64,000 bases of DNA from Sclerotinia nivalis (taxonomy: Eukaryota > Ascomycota > Leotiomycetes > Helotiales > Sclerotiniaceae). Positions within the stretch are counted from its first letter, which is position 1. Every line of letters starts with the position of its first letter. Below, piece by piece: positions 1 to 11,553 of the stretch. Under the pieces are notes generated by a model. The model was given only the letters and a program-made list of their open reading frames with translations, was not told the origin of the DNA and made no database searches. The position numbers were made by a program, and so were the translations under genes. The stretch lies in NCBI GenBank assembly GCA_029531795.1, contig JAPEIS010000005.1:556001-620000 (forward strand), written 5' to 3'.

Positions 1-710
1 CTGGACATGGTTACGATTGTGCCGTGACCGGTGCGGACGATGCCTGGGAGGAAGGCTTTGAGGGTGTAGAAACTTCCAAGAAGGTTTACTTTAAAATTAC
101 GTTCGATTTCATCGATGGACAAATCCAGGAGTGTTTTCCCGTTTACGATTGCCGCGTTATTGATGAGGATTGTAGGGGTGCCGAGCTATTTATATATTTG
201 TTAGTCTTCTAGTCATAGATGAAAATAGAGGGGAGAACTAACATCTCGTTCGATTTCCACAGCCACTCTTGCAACTTCCTCTCGATTCCCTACATCACAC
301 TTGTAATAACTCACGCCCCTCGCTTCTCCACTTTCCAAATCTCGCACATCTAATACTGCAACCGTTGCGCCTCGCATGCCATATACTTCCGCGACCAACA
401 ATCCTAATCCGCTTGCGCCACCGGTAATCACGATAACCTCTTCTAACAAATCTACTTCTCTAGCCTTAGAGTATGCGATTTGGCGATTAAGTATTGACAG
501 GAAATATAACATGGTGAGCAAAGAGGCATAGCCAATGGCATATTGAATGGCTTGATGATGCCAGGGCATAGCTTGTGCGCGCATACAAAGAGGAATCATC
601 CATGCGACGAAGGGGTGGAGAAATGTTACTTTGAGGACTTTGTGCAGGAGATCTATGCTGAGGGGTTTAGCCCATGGAAGCTCTTCTCCATGGCGTGGTC
701 GATGGTTCAT
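1..710 (-). CDS. Short-chain dehydrogenase, RDH10/DHRS3-like, 5' part only
   Basis: Probably an NAD(P)-dependent retinol- or lipid-type dehydrogenase of the membrane-bound SDR16C group. Exon 1 covers 243-710 and a 57-nt intron (GTTAGT...TAG) covers 186-242. Exon 2 runs off the window edge. The first ~80 residues hold two hydrophobic stretches likely to anchor it in the ER or lipid droplet. Then follow the cofactor motif TGGASGLG, a VLDVRD acidic residue that binds the adenosine ribose, the CDV motif, and, in exon 2, the NNAA motif of the SDR core. The catalytic Tyr-x3-Lys lies beyond the edge. The start is the first Met of the open frame, just upstream of the hydrophobic region. The substrate cannot be told from the sequence. 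Confidence 0.85.
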
Positions 711-2444
711 TTTGAGTGAGTGAGGTTGGAAACTGGAGGTTGGAAGCTTTTAGTTGGAGAAATAATTAAGATGAGATTCTTGGCTTTGAATAGAATGAGG
801 TGAATGGGGGGAATGAGAGAACGGGAGACTCATTCATATAAGTGGCATCATTTTTTGAAGGAGAGAATATGAGACGAATCTGATGTGAGGAGGAGGAGTG
901 ATTTGTTTCATGAGGGAAGGCTAGATAACCGCCGTGTGTAAATATGGTCTGTGCATCTCAGCCTCGCGTTTCATGGTGGACCGAGATGTTGTAAATAGAA
1001 GTGATGATCCTGCAGGTACACATACCTCGTCGAGTTTTGATAGTATTCAGAAATAATTGTGGGTTTGTTGTGGAGACATGTTCAAATGTTTTGGTCCCCA
1101 TATCCATTTCCTTCGCTTCATGTAAATCCATCCTAGTGATAGCTGCAACTGTTGCTTTGTTATGCTTCTTCCGTATGAAGATATCAACAATAGATGCATT
1201 CAAATGCTCCGTGTAGAGGTGCACGTGGCTGGTCATTGTAACCTTGTGTCTCAAGTGAGCAGCGAAGAGTTTTCCCGACTTTGGTATTATTATTAGGCAT
1301 CTAAAATGGAGAGACACTTAGATTCATGATCTCCTATCTTTGGGGTTGCGTGCGTTATTCGTATCATCAAGTAATATTGTGTTAATAAACTGCCAGCAGA
1401 TCTGGTCTTCAAATACACGCCGTCTCTCTACAGATGGACTCCTCATTGTTTGGCGGGAACTATCAAGTATTTTTCAGCTCTAAGATTGCCGGAATTCTGA
1501 TATTTGGTCTGCCTAGCTTGAGGTCTTGATACTCGCTTCTGATTCTGGGCGTCATGTTAGTTTTTCTTGTTCCGAATTCCGCCTTTAGTAGTATCTGAAG
1601 TAGCTGCAATATTGATATACTTTTCGTAATGCCTACTGGCAGCCAGATTTGTTTGTAAAGATACTAGGAGCATTGTTTTTCTTTGGGAATGACAACTATT
1701 CTCAATTTAGTTTTCAGTCAAAAGTTTGACACAATTGAGTCTTTGGAGGGAACTTTGTGGTTGAGTTCATCTCCGGCAATAATTCTATACTTAAACCGTG
1801 CTTGGGCAACGGGACACTCTCGTCCTGTAGGAGTTTGATATACATGGCATTGGTCGGATCACTGAAACCAGTGCCAGTGAATATCAACGAATCTCCTGGC
1901 CAGTTATGATGATTCTTTCGAGCCTTGCCTAAACTTCAGATCACAATTCCCTAGTTACAAGAAGTTTTGTTGCATGTCTGAAATAAGATGTATTGCTTCT
2001 AAGCGATTCCCAAGCGATATGTCTACCGCAGTGTTTGGCACCAGTACGTGTAGAGCTCCGGTTGCTCAGCACTGGTCTAGGGATAGCCATAATTCTAGCG
2101 ACAAGTCATCGTCTGCTAGACCACTTAGCAGCCAAGATCGCAAACAGGCTAGCAGCTATACATTCTCAGATATGCAACAAAACCAAAGCTGGAGGTTAAT
2201 GACTGTCATCTGATCACATTTTCATATTCTAAGAGCTATCATCTCAACCGCACAAAGCATAGAGGGCGAGGCACTTCAAGTGGTCATCCACTGTAATCGT
2301 TGGGAGTGGATGCCAGCATCAGTTTGCCACTGGGATATTTCAAAAGGTTGGAGCAGATAATGCTTTATTTATATTGTTAATAGGTAAAAGTGTAATGAAA
2401 AGACTAAGTGTTGTGGTCTCATGATTACAGTAACTGATCCGGCT
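711..2444. other. Intergenic, no gene recognised
   Basis: About 1.7 kb between the SDR start and the stop of the 2EXR gene, both on the minus strand. The right part must hold the 3' end of the 2EXR transcript, and the left part the SDR promoter. Open frames of 60-120 residues occur at 958-1317 and 1974-2213, but none resembles a family I know and none joins to a neighbour by plausible splicing. No strong repeat was seen. Confidence 0.5.
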
Positions 2445-2957
2445 CTACGCCCCAAGAAGCACCATATTTCTCACAGAACTTCCCTCTTCCACATGATAAA
2501 CCCTCAATGCCAGCCTCTGCTTCACCTCTTGAAACTCCCGAATGCCAACCATTCTCGAGTAGTCTACCTCATGAGGTTTCCGAACAGCTTTAATGAACAT
2601 ATTTAGTCCAAACATCGGATTCAATCCATGTCCATCATTCGCAGTAAGACCGTGCACAATAATTCTATCTTTTGGAGAAACATATATCTTCTTTCGGAGA
2701 TACATTTGAAAGCCCAGAGTATATTTTTTGAGTGTGATACTCCGAGCTAAGTGGTTGGTATGCAAAAGAGGTAGCATGAGTAGCCTCGGATGAAGATTGC
2801 TTGTTGCTGTATGATTTGAGAAGCTGATAACGGTGGTTCTGACTACAGGCCATGTTTCAATATCGCGGGGTGCGAGATCTTCCACGGCGTGGGTCAGAAT
2901 TTGACTTTGGAGCTCAACAGGAAGGAGCGGAAAGAGATGGAATGTTGGCTTCCGCAT
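2445..2957 (-). CDS. 2EXR-domain protein (fungal F-box-like family), small
   Basis: A single-exon 170-residue protein. Its start, FHLFPLLPVELQSQIL, fits the opening of the fungal 2EXR domain (hydrophobic FPxLPxELRxxIW). Later come a conserved Pro-Arg pair (APRDIE) and a LHTNHLARSITLKKYTLGF stretch matching the 'cRESR...Lk.Y.l.F' block, then a short charged C-terminus. 2EXR proteins are numerous in Pezizomycotina and their biochemical role is largely unknown; the first helix resembles an F-box. At 170 residues it is shorter than most relatives (250-400), so it may be a minimal paralog or a truncated copy. The flanks are gene-poor. Confidence 0.65.
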   Translation of the reverse strand: MRKPTFHLFPLLPVELQSQILTHAVEDLAPRDIETWPVVRTTVISFSNHTATSNLHPRLLMLPLLHTNHLARSITLKKYTLGFQMYLRKKIYVSPKDRIIVHGLTANDGHGLNPMFGLNMFIKAVRKPHEVDYSRMVGIREFQEVKQRLALRVYHVEEGSSVRNMVLLGA

Positions 2958-4811
2958 TTTCTTTTGGTTAAGTATTTTCTGTTGTACTTATGTGTTTGGG
3001 GTAAGAGATGGTAGGTGATATTTGATCGTTTATATAATGTGATCTTTTGTGTGAAGCATGAAAACCTGTTTGTGAATAAAAATTTTAATCTCATAATAAA
3101 CATACTATTTCCATATGAAGTGCAATTTGCTGTAGGCTCTGAATGTATGCATTCTAGACTATTCACTGCCGCATAGATTGAACATTTACACAATCATTTC
3201 AGCACGACTACCAGTGCACACGACAAGCCAGACGCAATAATACAACATCTTAAATATGTTAGTACCTAATATTCTGCATGTAAAACCTATATTCCTCTTA
3301 TGTAGGATATAGCCACGAAGTAACAACTGCCATAACGCTCCTCAGATTGTTGTTTCCTTTCTCATAATACATACACACTCCCCACCTTAACATGAACTTC
3401 CCCCAATCTTACAATTAAAATCCCACTTCTCTCGCTAGTCAACTCGATTGACTCCTCACCAAACCAACGCAAATACACCATTTCGCCTCCTCATAACCTG
3501 AATAATCCTATTTTCATCCCTCAAATACATTCGTTTTATTACAGCTCGTTAAAACCTAACGTGGCCTAGATGGGTACCACAACAATCTGATCTTTCCCAG
3601 CCACATAGATTTTGCTATCAAAAACCCCATTAAAACATCATTTGTTAAACTTACGTGTAATACTGCGCGCCGAGTGATTGGTGATTGGTGTGAAGAAGAG
3701 GAACGGCAAAATAGTCCGCGCCAGCTCCTTTCGTCTCCTTCCATGTTGACGGTGCCATACGCTTGATCTTACATCTTATCACTTTCACACAATGGCTGTG
3801 TATCCTTGGAATTCGTAAACTTCGTGTTGGATTGTGATTGCGGGGTTCGATATTATGTACCGCATGCTTTTAGATTTGGCGCTGGAGCTCGACGAGAAGG
3901 CGGGGAGGAGATGAATGTCTGGGATGGAGCAGAGCCTGCGGATGGAGAAGTGATTGGATATGGATTCGGACATTTCTGGGGGTTATGGTGATGCTCAAGT
4001 GCCAATTGATTTGCGACCATTCTTAAGTTGTTTGTAGAGATCTGTCGGATGCGGATGGTTTTTTAATCTCAAGGCTTGGTGGAGGTAATATGGTCATCTT
4101 ATTGTGTGTGTTTGATGTTGAAGAGGGAAAATTGTGTCTGGTGTTTTGTACCGAGTGCCTAGGAGCTCGTACTCAATATTGAATATACAAAAGAAAAGAT
4201 TTCAAGTTCGTGAATGATCATTTAGATATGAGGACACATCATATCCCGCGCTTATTCACTCGGAGCACTGTAGAATTATAACCCTTGGCCTAAGTGTATC
4301 AAAAACGTTTATCGTCCTATGGCTCGGTTGCACAACATGGTGAAATAAGGGAGTGCTATGCCTACTGGACATAAAAAGTATGACTTAGTTGACTTGGATG
4401 TCAAATTCGCACTGATTTACATATACAAGGAAGACATACACCAGGTATTCCAATCCAACGAATTTTTGTCTAACATGCGTTCCGTTTTATTCATTTCTAT
4501 GTTCTTCTATACTTTTGTTTTATATGCAACTCTAGACGCCTAACCCAGCACTTGGTTCGTCAAGACGTTCAATGGAAATCTACCAAAGATCGAGTATGTG
4601 TATGTATCTAATTTTTCTTCCATACCATATGAACAAAAATGGAAAGGTTTGAATAGTCCGCTATGCGGTTTACGGGTATAGCAATTGTATATGAGCCATG
4701 GTTCGCAATGCGCCAAGCGAGTACAAGTGAGTACTCTACCAATGTACTCCCCTTAGATATGCCTGAACTCCTAAATGCAATGCCTCTGACGGAAAATAGC
4801 CAAGCTCCAGT
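2958..4811. other. Intergenic, no gene recognised
   Basis: About 1.85 kb between the 2EXR start and the PRPP synthase stop. It holds the 2EXR promoter and the 3' region of the PRPP synthase gene. Open frames of about 61 residues on both strands (for example near 3556-3991 and 4358-4543) have no recognisable family and no supporting context. AT-rich stretches around 3230-3540 show no repeat structure that I could see. Confidence 0.5.
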
Positions 4812-6200
4812 CTAATCATAATTAAACAACACAGAAATGCTTTCTCCATGGTGCACACGACGAATTGCCTCGGCGAAGACCGGTCCAACTTCCAAGACCT
4901 CTAATTTTGGACAGAGGCGTCGATGTTCATCTTGCGGAACACTGTTGGTCACGATGATTTTGTCCAGCGCAGATGCATTGATACGCTCGATAGCATCACC
5001 ACTGAAAACTCCATGGGTTATCAAAGCGTAAACGTAAGTGGCACCCTCTTTCTTGAGCAACTTGGCAGCTCTTGTGATTGTGTTCGAGGTATCGGCCAAA
5101 TCGTCGATAAGTATAGCAACTTTATCACGAACATTGCCTACAAGCATCATTGTAGCATTTTGGCGATCGGTAATTCGGGTAGGTCGACGTTCCTAATGGA
5201 TATGAGTGTGCGCAGGGAGTATAGTTGGGGGAACTTTTACCTTGTGAATCAATGCAAACTCCATGTTGAGCCCATCGGCAATTGCAGTTGCCCTCTTTGC
5301 TCCACCAGCATCAGGACTTACGACAATGGCATCCTGGAAGTTCGGAATGTTTTGCTGAATGTATCTTTTTAAAAGTGGCTTGCCATACAAATTGTCCACT
5401 GGAATATCAAAGAATCCTTGATATTGAGGATCGTGAAGATCCATAGTGATTACCTGATCCGCACCAGAGCAAGTCAAAAGATCTGCGACAAGTGTGCCAG
5501 CTTGCGCAACCCATTGTTTGTATCCTGGCTTGCCTTGGAAAAGAGTCTTGGATTGGCCATTGACAAATCCAGGGTTTTCGTAGTCGTGGGTAGTGAAAGG
5601 CGGAGCTGTAACGGAAGTTGCTGATCCTTCACTTAGGCGTCCATTCGTAAGAGACGCAATGGAATCTGAAGTATCTTGTCGTCTAGGTGTTATTCCGTTT
5701 GACGTTTGGGTATTGATCTGCTCGAGAGATGCCTTGCCAAGCTTCTTTTGTAATTTGTCCATACCGTTGATGCCATTGGCGAGACCCGGTGTTTGGGGAG
5801 TAGAAGGACCAGGTGTTGCTGGTCGACTTTCGAAAGTGAAGTTACCCTTGGCGTTGGTAGGACCTTTGGCAAGTGGTGCGCCAATCTTGTTGTATGGCAG
5901 ATCAGGTTGTCGTGAATAAGGAAACAAAGGAAGGACGGCAGTGACACGCTTGGCAGATCCAGTTTTGCATGCGGAGATCATAATGCAAAGATCCACGAAG
6001 TGATCATTGGCCTTTCCTCCACCCGATTGAATGATATAAACATCTTTGCCTCGTACTGAGTCTTGAATTTCGAGACGACTCTCACCAACGGAAAATTTCT
6101 TGAGAATCCTGTTGCAGGGTGGAACACCGAGCGTATTACAGATCATTTCTGTGATCTGAGGGTGGGAGTTTCCCCCAAGAACAACAAGATTACGAACCAT
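4812..6200 (-). CDS. PRS1: Ribose-phosphate pyrophosphokinase (PRPP synthase) with insertion, Prs1-like
   Basis: Makes PRPP from ribose-5-phosphate and ATP for purine, pyrimidine, His, Trp and NAD synthesis in the cytosol. Exon 1 is 5241-6200, the intron 5193-5240 (GTAAAA...TTAG, 48 nt) and exon 2 4812-5192; 446 residues. The start [15 protein letters not shown] fits the family N-terminus. Residues seen include FPYSRQPD, the divalent-metal/ribose region [17 protein letters not shown], the loop [15 protein letters not shown] and the PRPP-binding loop [10 protein letters not shown]. Between NKIGAPL and YKQWVAQAG (about residues 112-220) lies an insertion of ~105 residues rich in Ser/Thr/Pro/Asn. 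Canonical 318-residue enzymes lack it; yeast Prs1 and Prs5 carry comparable non-homologous regions. It is therefore probably the Prs1-type subunit of a hetero-oligomer. Promoter shared with the divergent RPC9 gene. Confidence 0.95.
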
Positions 6201-6809
6201 CTCTTCAGATATATGAGGTAATTATAATATGATGGGTGATGGTAAACGATGGATGGTTGTGTTGAGCGGTTTTGAGTAAAATGCGGGTTTATCTTTTTTT
6301 TTTGAGGGGTTTCGTTTTCGCAGCCGCGCCAAATCTGGGGCGGTCTAAGGGCTTTGAAATAGAGAAGAAAGAATTGGATCGCACCGAATTTTTAAGTGAT
6401 GTAATGATATGAGGTAATTCGGCGAACCTATAGAAGCAAATACTAGAAAATTTCTTCGTATTCCAAGATGGGGGTTTTTTTAATGAGATTAATTCAAAGA
6501 CTTTCCCGGTGGGAATCCGAATTGATATAAATTGAATACATAAAAAAAAAATTCCTCTCACAAGCAACAAAAGGGAAGAAAAAAAGATTCATTCGGTCAG
6601 ATCTTCTGACGTGCTTAGCCAAATAAAGTTAAGCTTCCAACCCCGCAGGCGAGGCTGAACTCGCTTAAAATTGTTTGCATGAGATTAGGCAAGTTATTTC
6701 TCCTCAAGGCTGAAGATTGTGAACCACAATCGATGAATACAACGTCTTGGAAGTAACCCTACCAGCTGTCAACTACAACACATCAGTACGCCAGGAAAAT
6801 AAAACAGTC
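6201..6809. promoter_or_regulatory. Divergent promoter region between PRS1-like and RPC9 genes
   Basis: A 609-bp space between two start codons on opposite strands, so both promoters must lie here. It contains T- and A-runs near 6291-6302 and 6541-6550, and short pyrimidine stretches. No specific operator could be assigned. Pairing PRPP supply with a Pol III subunit is consistent with growth-linked co-expression, but that is inference. Confidence 0.5.
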
Positions 6810-7363
6810 ATGAAGATCTTAGAGGCACAATCCGCAACCCTTACCAATTTTGAGGTCTATACCCATTTGAAGGATGTTCAAACGAAACACCGTACAGGAG
6901 GAAGAAGACCAGGTAATCTTGACAATGTCATGAAAGAGGTGAAACTCTACTTCACCACAATCCTCAAAGTCAATATTGACATCTTTAGTTAATCCAATAC
7001 CTCGAAGAAGCACCATCACCTCTCGCACAAAAGCCCTGTCCATATAAAGAAGATACAATCAGGAATCTTCTTGAACAGCTTCGTCCCTACGACTTAACCA
7101 AAGCCGAAATCCTCATGATAATCAATCACCGACCAACATCGATGGAAAACCTTAATATCATTATTGAAGAGTTGGAGTTGAGGTTTCCGGATGAGAATGA
7201 ACAGTGGGCAATTATAGATGTTGTTAAAGAGGTGCTGGGTGCACAGGATGCGGAAGAAATGAAGCAGACCATGGCAGATAATACCGAAATCGCCAAGAAA
7301 GATGAACAGAAAAGACAAGAGGATGAAAAGAGAAGATACGATGCGATGATGATGGATGAATAA
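6810..7363 (+). CDS. RPC17: RNA polymerase III subunit RPC9 / Rpc17 (CRCP family)
   Basis: Rpb4-like stalk subunit of Pol III; with Rpc25 it forms the stalk that helps initiation on tRNA and 5S genes. Exon 1 is 6810-6938, the intron 6939-6988 (GTGAAA...TTTAG, 50 nt), exon 2 6989-7363; 167 residues. The start MKILEAQSATLTNFEVYTHL matches the MKVLEERNAxLSxYEVL beginning of the family, which decides against upstream starts. Exon 2 carries the HRDC-like helical core, with LRPYDLTKAEILMIINHRP, a very typical block (LxxYxLTKAEkLqIiNhRP), then VEElExRF-like and an acidic/lysine-rich tail ending RRYDAMMMDE. The donor is GTGAAA rather than GTATGT, but the frame and family continuity across it are good. 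Confidence 0.92.
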
Positions 7364-9479
7364 TGAGTGTGTAAAAATGTTGGGTAATCGCATTTCTTAC
7401 ATGCAGATGAACGTCAATTCTGAATACCGTCAACAAGAGAAATTGGATGAGGCAATTCATGCATAGCATGCATTTGTTCAGGAGTTTGTGCGAATGACGC
7501 GCCCAAAACGAAACGAAGATTCCAATTTCACTGCGTCGACGTATAATGACAATCCTGCTGTCCGACATGAGAGGGGAGATCACGAGTCACTAGGCTCCCG
7601 ATAACTCCACTGATATGGATATGGAGAAGAAGGTTAGGGAAGTCGATTCTTGTTTCAGAACGGACAGAATGGGTAGACGTTCATGGCGTAAAGTTGTTTG
7701 TAAGCCCCTATACCTTACTCCACACCAGTCATGTTCTCATCATAACATGTCAATAATTACCGAGGATTTAATATTAGTAAAAGTAGCACAAAAGCCGCTG
7801 TGTGTTGAATGATATTAAAATATTCAACCAGAATGAGTGTTCAGAAGTCAAAGTGAAGTTGGTAATAACTGCTGCAGTATATGTTTAAGTTCCAAGTGGA
7901 AACCGGGCTACTTGCTGTTTCACCCAGTAACGCCTTCCTTAAATCGATTTTGAAGACTCGATGATCCCTCTCTGCCAGCCAGTTCATCTGTAATAATAAG
8001 GATAAAATGAGGAAACTAGGAGGGAGTCGTTCCCGCGCGATCATGTCACCCGTTCTCCCTTTTCATACCCCAAGAATCACCATACAAAAAGCAAAACTCT
8101 GCGAGGCACGATCTTTTCCTCGCGCCATGGAGAAAAGCCTCAGTGATGGCGCCTTTTTAGACTAGCTAATGCACTACCCGCCCATATTCCGATATTCGAT
8201 GCGGTCGCGGATATGATGGCATGGAATTGGGATAACATTTGCATAAAAATGCGCGATATTGTGTTTGATCATGGAACTACCTCTTGTCATTGCCAACATT
8301 GGAATATATAATCTGTTTACATTATACACATGTGGCAACGAGTGCCTACAATGGCGATACATTCTGAATACATTCCGTAATCTCCTAAGACTTATGACCC
8401 TCCTGCCAATATCTAGATACTAGGTTGACTTATAATACGTTTTACTTTCTCTTACCATGAAAAACTTGTCTAGATGGGATTCTAGATATTTACAGGTTTG
8501 CGATCTGTGGCCATATCTTAAGTTGTTTACCTATGTACTGAGATACCCGAGCATGTGCCTTCCATAGCACATCCTATCTAGGTCAAAATCTGCATGCACC
8601 CACTTGCGTTGTACAGGAATATCAACCCTCGTTGATGTTTGTCACATGAACTGCTTCGTTGTCATATGTTGGTCACCATCGTTTAGTATTGACCTGTGCA
8701 GCCTGCGCTGGCGTAAACAAAGCGTTACTGTCAATCATATGTTTCAGCATGTTCTTCTATTATACTCAATCCTTGCTGTTTGACATTACAACTCTTTTTT
8801 ATCATGGAAAGTCAGGCTTTAGCGGCGTGGGAAGTTACCTAGATATGCCTCTTGACGCACTTTGTTTGGTTCAAATGAGTTGGCCCACTTGTGGAGAGCT
8901 CATGTTTACCCAACTTGTTTTCTATACCGAGATCTCCCTCATGCTAATTAACCATTACAGCGGTTCAACATCAAGTTTGATCTCCACCTAGTTATAGACG
9001 TATATCAACACTTTTAGATCATGTACCAAAGGAGACTTGGCAGTATTTGCATTCCTTCAACCATCAATATCGGATCTCTCGTCGTCACTGATCATGCCGT
9101 GTAAGGAGCAACTAGATAGAGAGGCGATATCATTTCCAATGGCGGATACAATGCCGCGCTGGTGATCATCTAATTCTCCCGTCTGAATCTTTGCACCTTT
9201 CTGCTGCATATGGCTGCACTGTCATTGTGTTTGCTTATGTAGATGCTGTTGTTACATGAAAGGCTCTAGTAGTCAATGGAACAAGCCCCGTTGGTCGATT
9301 TGATTGTGTATTTCTACCCGGTTCTCGCCATCCACAGCTCCTCCTTTCACGCAATCTTCAAGTGGCTAAAATGCTAGATACTGGAAATTAGAATTTCCCG
9401 TACTAGCGGGCTCTATTTAGGAGTTGGCACCTGTGTTTAGATGGAGTTTGGACAATAGCCACGTCTACACAGTCTACTT
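7364..9479. other. Intergenic, 2.1 kb, no gene recognised
   Basis: Lies between the converging 3' ends of RPC9 and the enoyl-CoA hydratase gene. Open frames near 7615-7812 (65 residues) and 8659-8991 (110 residues, Cys/Phe/Leu-rich) resemble nothing I know. No transposon ends or long repeats were seen. A small ATGCAT-type palindrome occurs around 7459-7473. Size is unusual for a convergent gap here and would fit a degenerate element or an unrecognised noncoding RNA. Confidence 0.45.
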
Positions 9480-10742
9480 TCAGAGTTTAGCCTTTTCTAG
9501 TTCCACCTCCTTTTCCTTCAATCTCCGCGTCAATTCCTCGATCGTAGACGGTGGTTTAGTATCAATAGGTTTCCACCAAGGCCAGACACTCGGTGAATTC
9601 CCCCGCATATTATCCTTGAATTCTGGGTCTCTCTTCTCCATGAAACCTGTTACATATTAGGTCAATCCCGAAGCTCTGTCACAAGTTCAATCAACGACAT
9701 ACTTTTAATTCCCTCTTTCTTATCATCTGCCTCAAACAACTCCAACAAAATCTTACTTTCCAAAAGATGCGTCTCCTCCGCCGTCCCAGGACCTCTCCAC
9801 ATCAAATCTTTCATAACGGCAGTTGACACCGCACTGGTGTTTTTAGTAATATCACTTGCGAGTTCTAATACTCGGGGGAGAACTTGCTCTGGAGGTAGGA
9901 TCTCGGAAAATAGGGTGGAAAGAAGGGGAGATGTTGAGGGGTAAATTGAGCCGGTTGTGACGAGGTGGATGGCACGGGAGAGACCGATGAGACGGGGTAG
10001 GAAATAGGAGGAACAGGCTTCCATTATTATACCGCGGCGAGCAAAGACAAATCCGATTTTCGCGGTTGAGGAGACGATGCGGATGGAGGTTGGGAGGGTC
10101 ACTGAGGTGGATCAGAAAATAGCTAATGGTGTAGGAAATGAGAGTTGGCGGAAGAAGTAGGTGCATATTGTGAAAGTTTAATGCTTACAAGTTATGCCAA
10201 TACCTACGGCTGAGCTATGAAGGGTGTTCAGGAGCTATCATTTGCGGTTATGGCCTACAAGAGAAGCGAGTAGGATTGTTCACTCACCCATTGATGGCCG
10301 CAATTGTAGGTTTTGTGCATCTATGGATAGCTAGTGCTACCTAAACAAGAAGATTAATTAACAGTATCTTACAGGAGAGCATGACGGAAATCAAACGCCC
10401 CACAACGCAAAAGAACAAAACACGTGCCCTTCCACCACCATCTCGATGTGTCAACGCCGTATCATCCTCATAAGACAAACCAGCTTCCAAATCAGCTCCA
10501 GCACAAAACATTTTTCCATGGCCAGTAATAACAATGCATTTCACTCTAGGATCGAGTGAAAAGAGATTAAAGGCTGTTTCGAGATCTTCGGTCATAGTAT
10601 CGGTGAATGCATTGTGTTTCCCTGGTCGATATAGTGTGACTAGAATGATTGAGGTGGGTGTTGGTGAGGACTCGGGTACGTGAGAGACACGGATGTGTTG
10701 GAATGGGAGGGTTGAGTAGGAATTTGGAAGTGATGGTGACAT
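9480..10742 (-). CDS. Peroxisomal enoyl-CoA hydratase/isomerase family protein
   Basis: A crotonase-fold enzyme, probably of peroxisomal beta-oxidation (hydratase or delta3,delta2-enoyl-CoA isomerase). Five exons by frame: 10428-10742 (or 10422-10742), 10288-10340, a 26-nt exon 10189-10214, 9703-10101 and 9480-9646; 319 or 321 residues. Seen in order: RPGKHNAFT, the first oxyanion-hole block GHGKMFCAGADL, the THRDGGGR and LAIHRCTKPTIAAING blocks, the second oxyanion segment SAVGIGITLTLPTSIRI, then FARRGIIMEACSSYFLPRL. The C-terminus is ...EKAKL; AKL is a PTS1-type peroxisomal signal. The first intron is ambiguous: family alignment wants exon 1 to end at GGGR, which needs a GC donor (AAGG|GCACGT), while a GT donor 6 nt later adds Ala-Arg. 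Which of the two activities it has is not certain. Confidence 0.88.
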
Positions 10743-11553
10743 GTTTGGTCGTTTGCAGATTTCGCTTGGGATCTTCAGGATCTTGATACGTTGATATTGT
10801 TAGAATTTGAAATTTAGACCCAGAAATCAACAGTTGTGAAAGAGAATTAACTGTAACTCTGAAAACAGTATGGTAAAAGCCGGTACTTTTTGAAGCTCCC
10901 ACTTCGACGACGTGCAAAGCGATATAAAGACAAGATTTATGTGATCGAAAGCAAATGAAAATATTACAGTAACTACACACGAACTATGAATGAAACTGCC
11001 AATTATACCCTCAAGTCAAAACCAACATCTAAGATCTCGAAATGCCGAGGATGATTAGACCTTATGCGGGGGTCACCGGGAGCCCTTGCTCACGACATGT
11101 GAGAAAGTCACGGTTGTTTTCGATCGTCAATTCTATCTACGAGGCACTTTATACTCCTATTGAGAATAACATATGGATGAGCAGTTATATACTCCCCCAA
11201 TGTATATCATGACTGATACCCTGGGTGAAATTTGAGATAGAGGAGGCCAGCACATATCGCTCGGAGAAGAACCAATTTTCACCAATATTGATCTTGTCTC
11301 TAGCAGTGAGATTTCCGAGATATAGTTGATGGGGCTATCTACCCCTACCTATTGTGTTGATGGAAGTGAATCAATTTTATCCCTGTCATCTTTAATGTTA
11401 CCCCACAGCACATCCCCCACCTTACTGACCTCAACAACAGTTTCATAATATAGCATTCATCGACATCAACACCTCATCTTCATCTTCTTCATCTTCATCC
11501 GATTACATTTATTTGATCAGGTTGTCAAAAACTCAACTATAAAATCATACACA
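10743..11553. promoter_or_regulatory. Divergent promoter region, enoyl-CoA hydratase / RidA
   Basis: An 811-bp space between two divergent starts. Near the RidA start there is a CATCTTCATCTTCTTCATC pyrimidine-rich tract (about 11478-11500), common upstream of fungal start sites. No defined operator was recognised; there is no clear oleate-response CGG pair in the part facing the peroxisomal gene. Confidence 0.45.

Noticed and set aside
958..1317. 119-codon minus-strand frame
   Set aside because: No family resemblance; overlapped by an equally unsupported plus-strand frame.
8659..8991. 110-codon plus-strand frame, Cys/Leu/Phe-rich
   Set aside because: No recognisable domain, no splice partner, and one such frame is expected by chance in a 2.1-kb gap.
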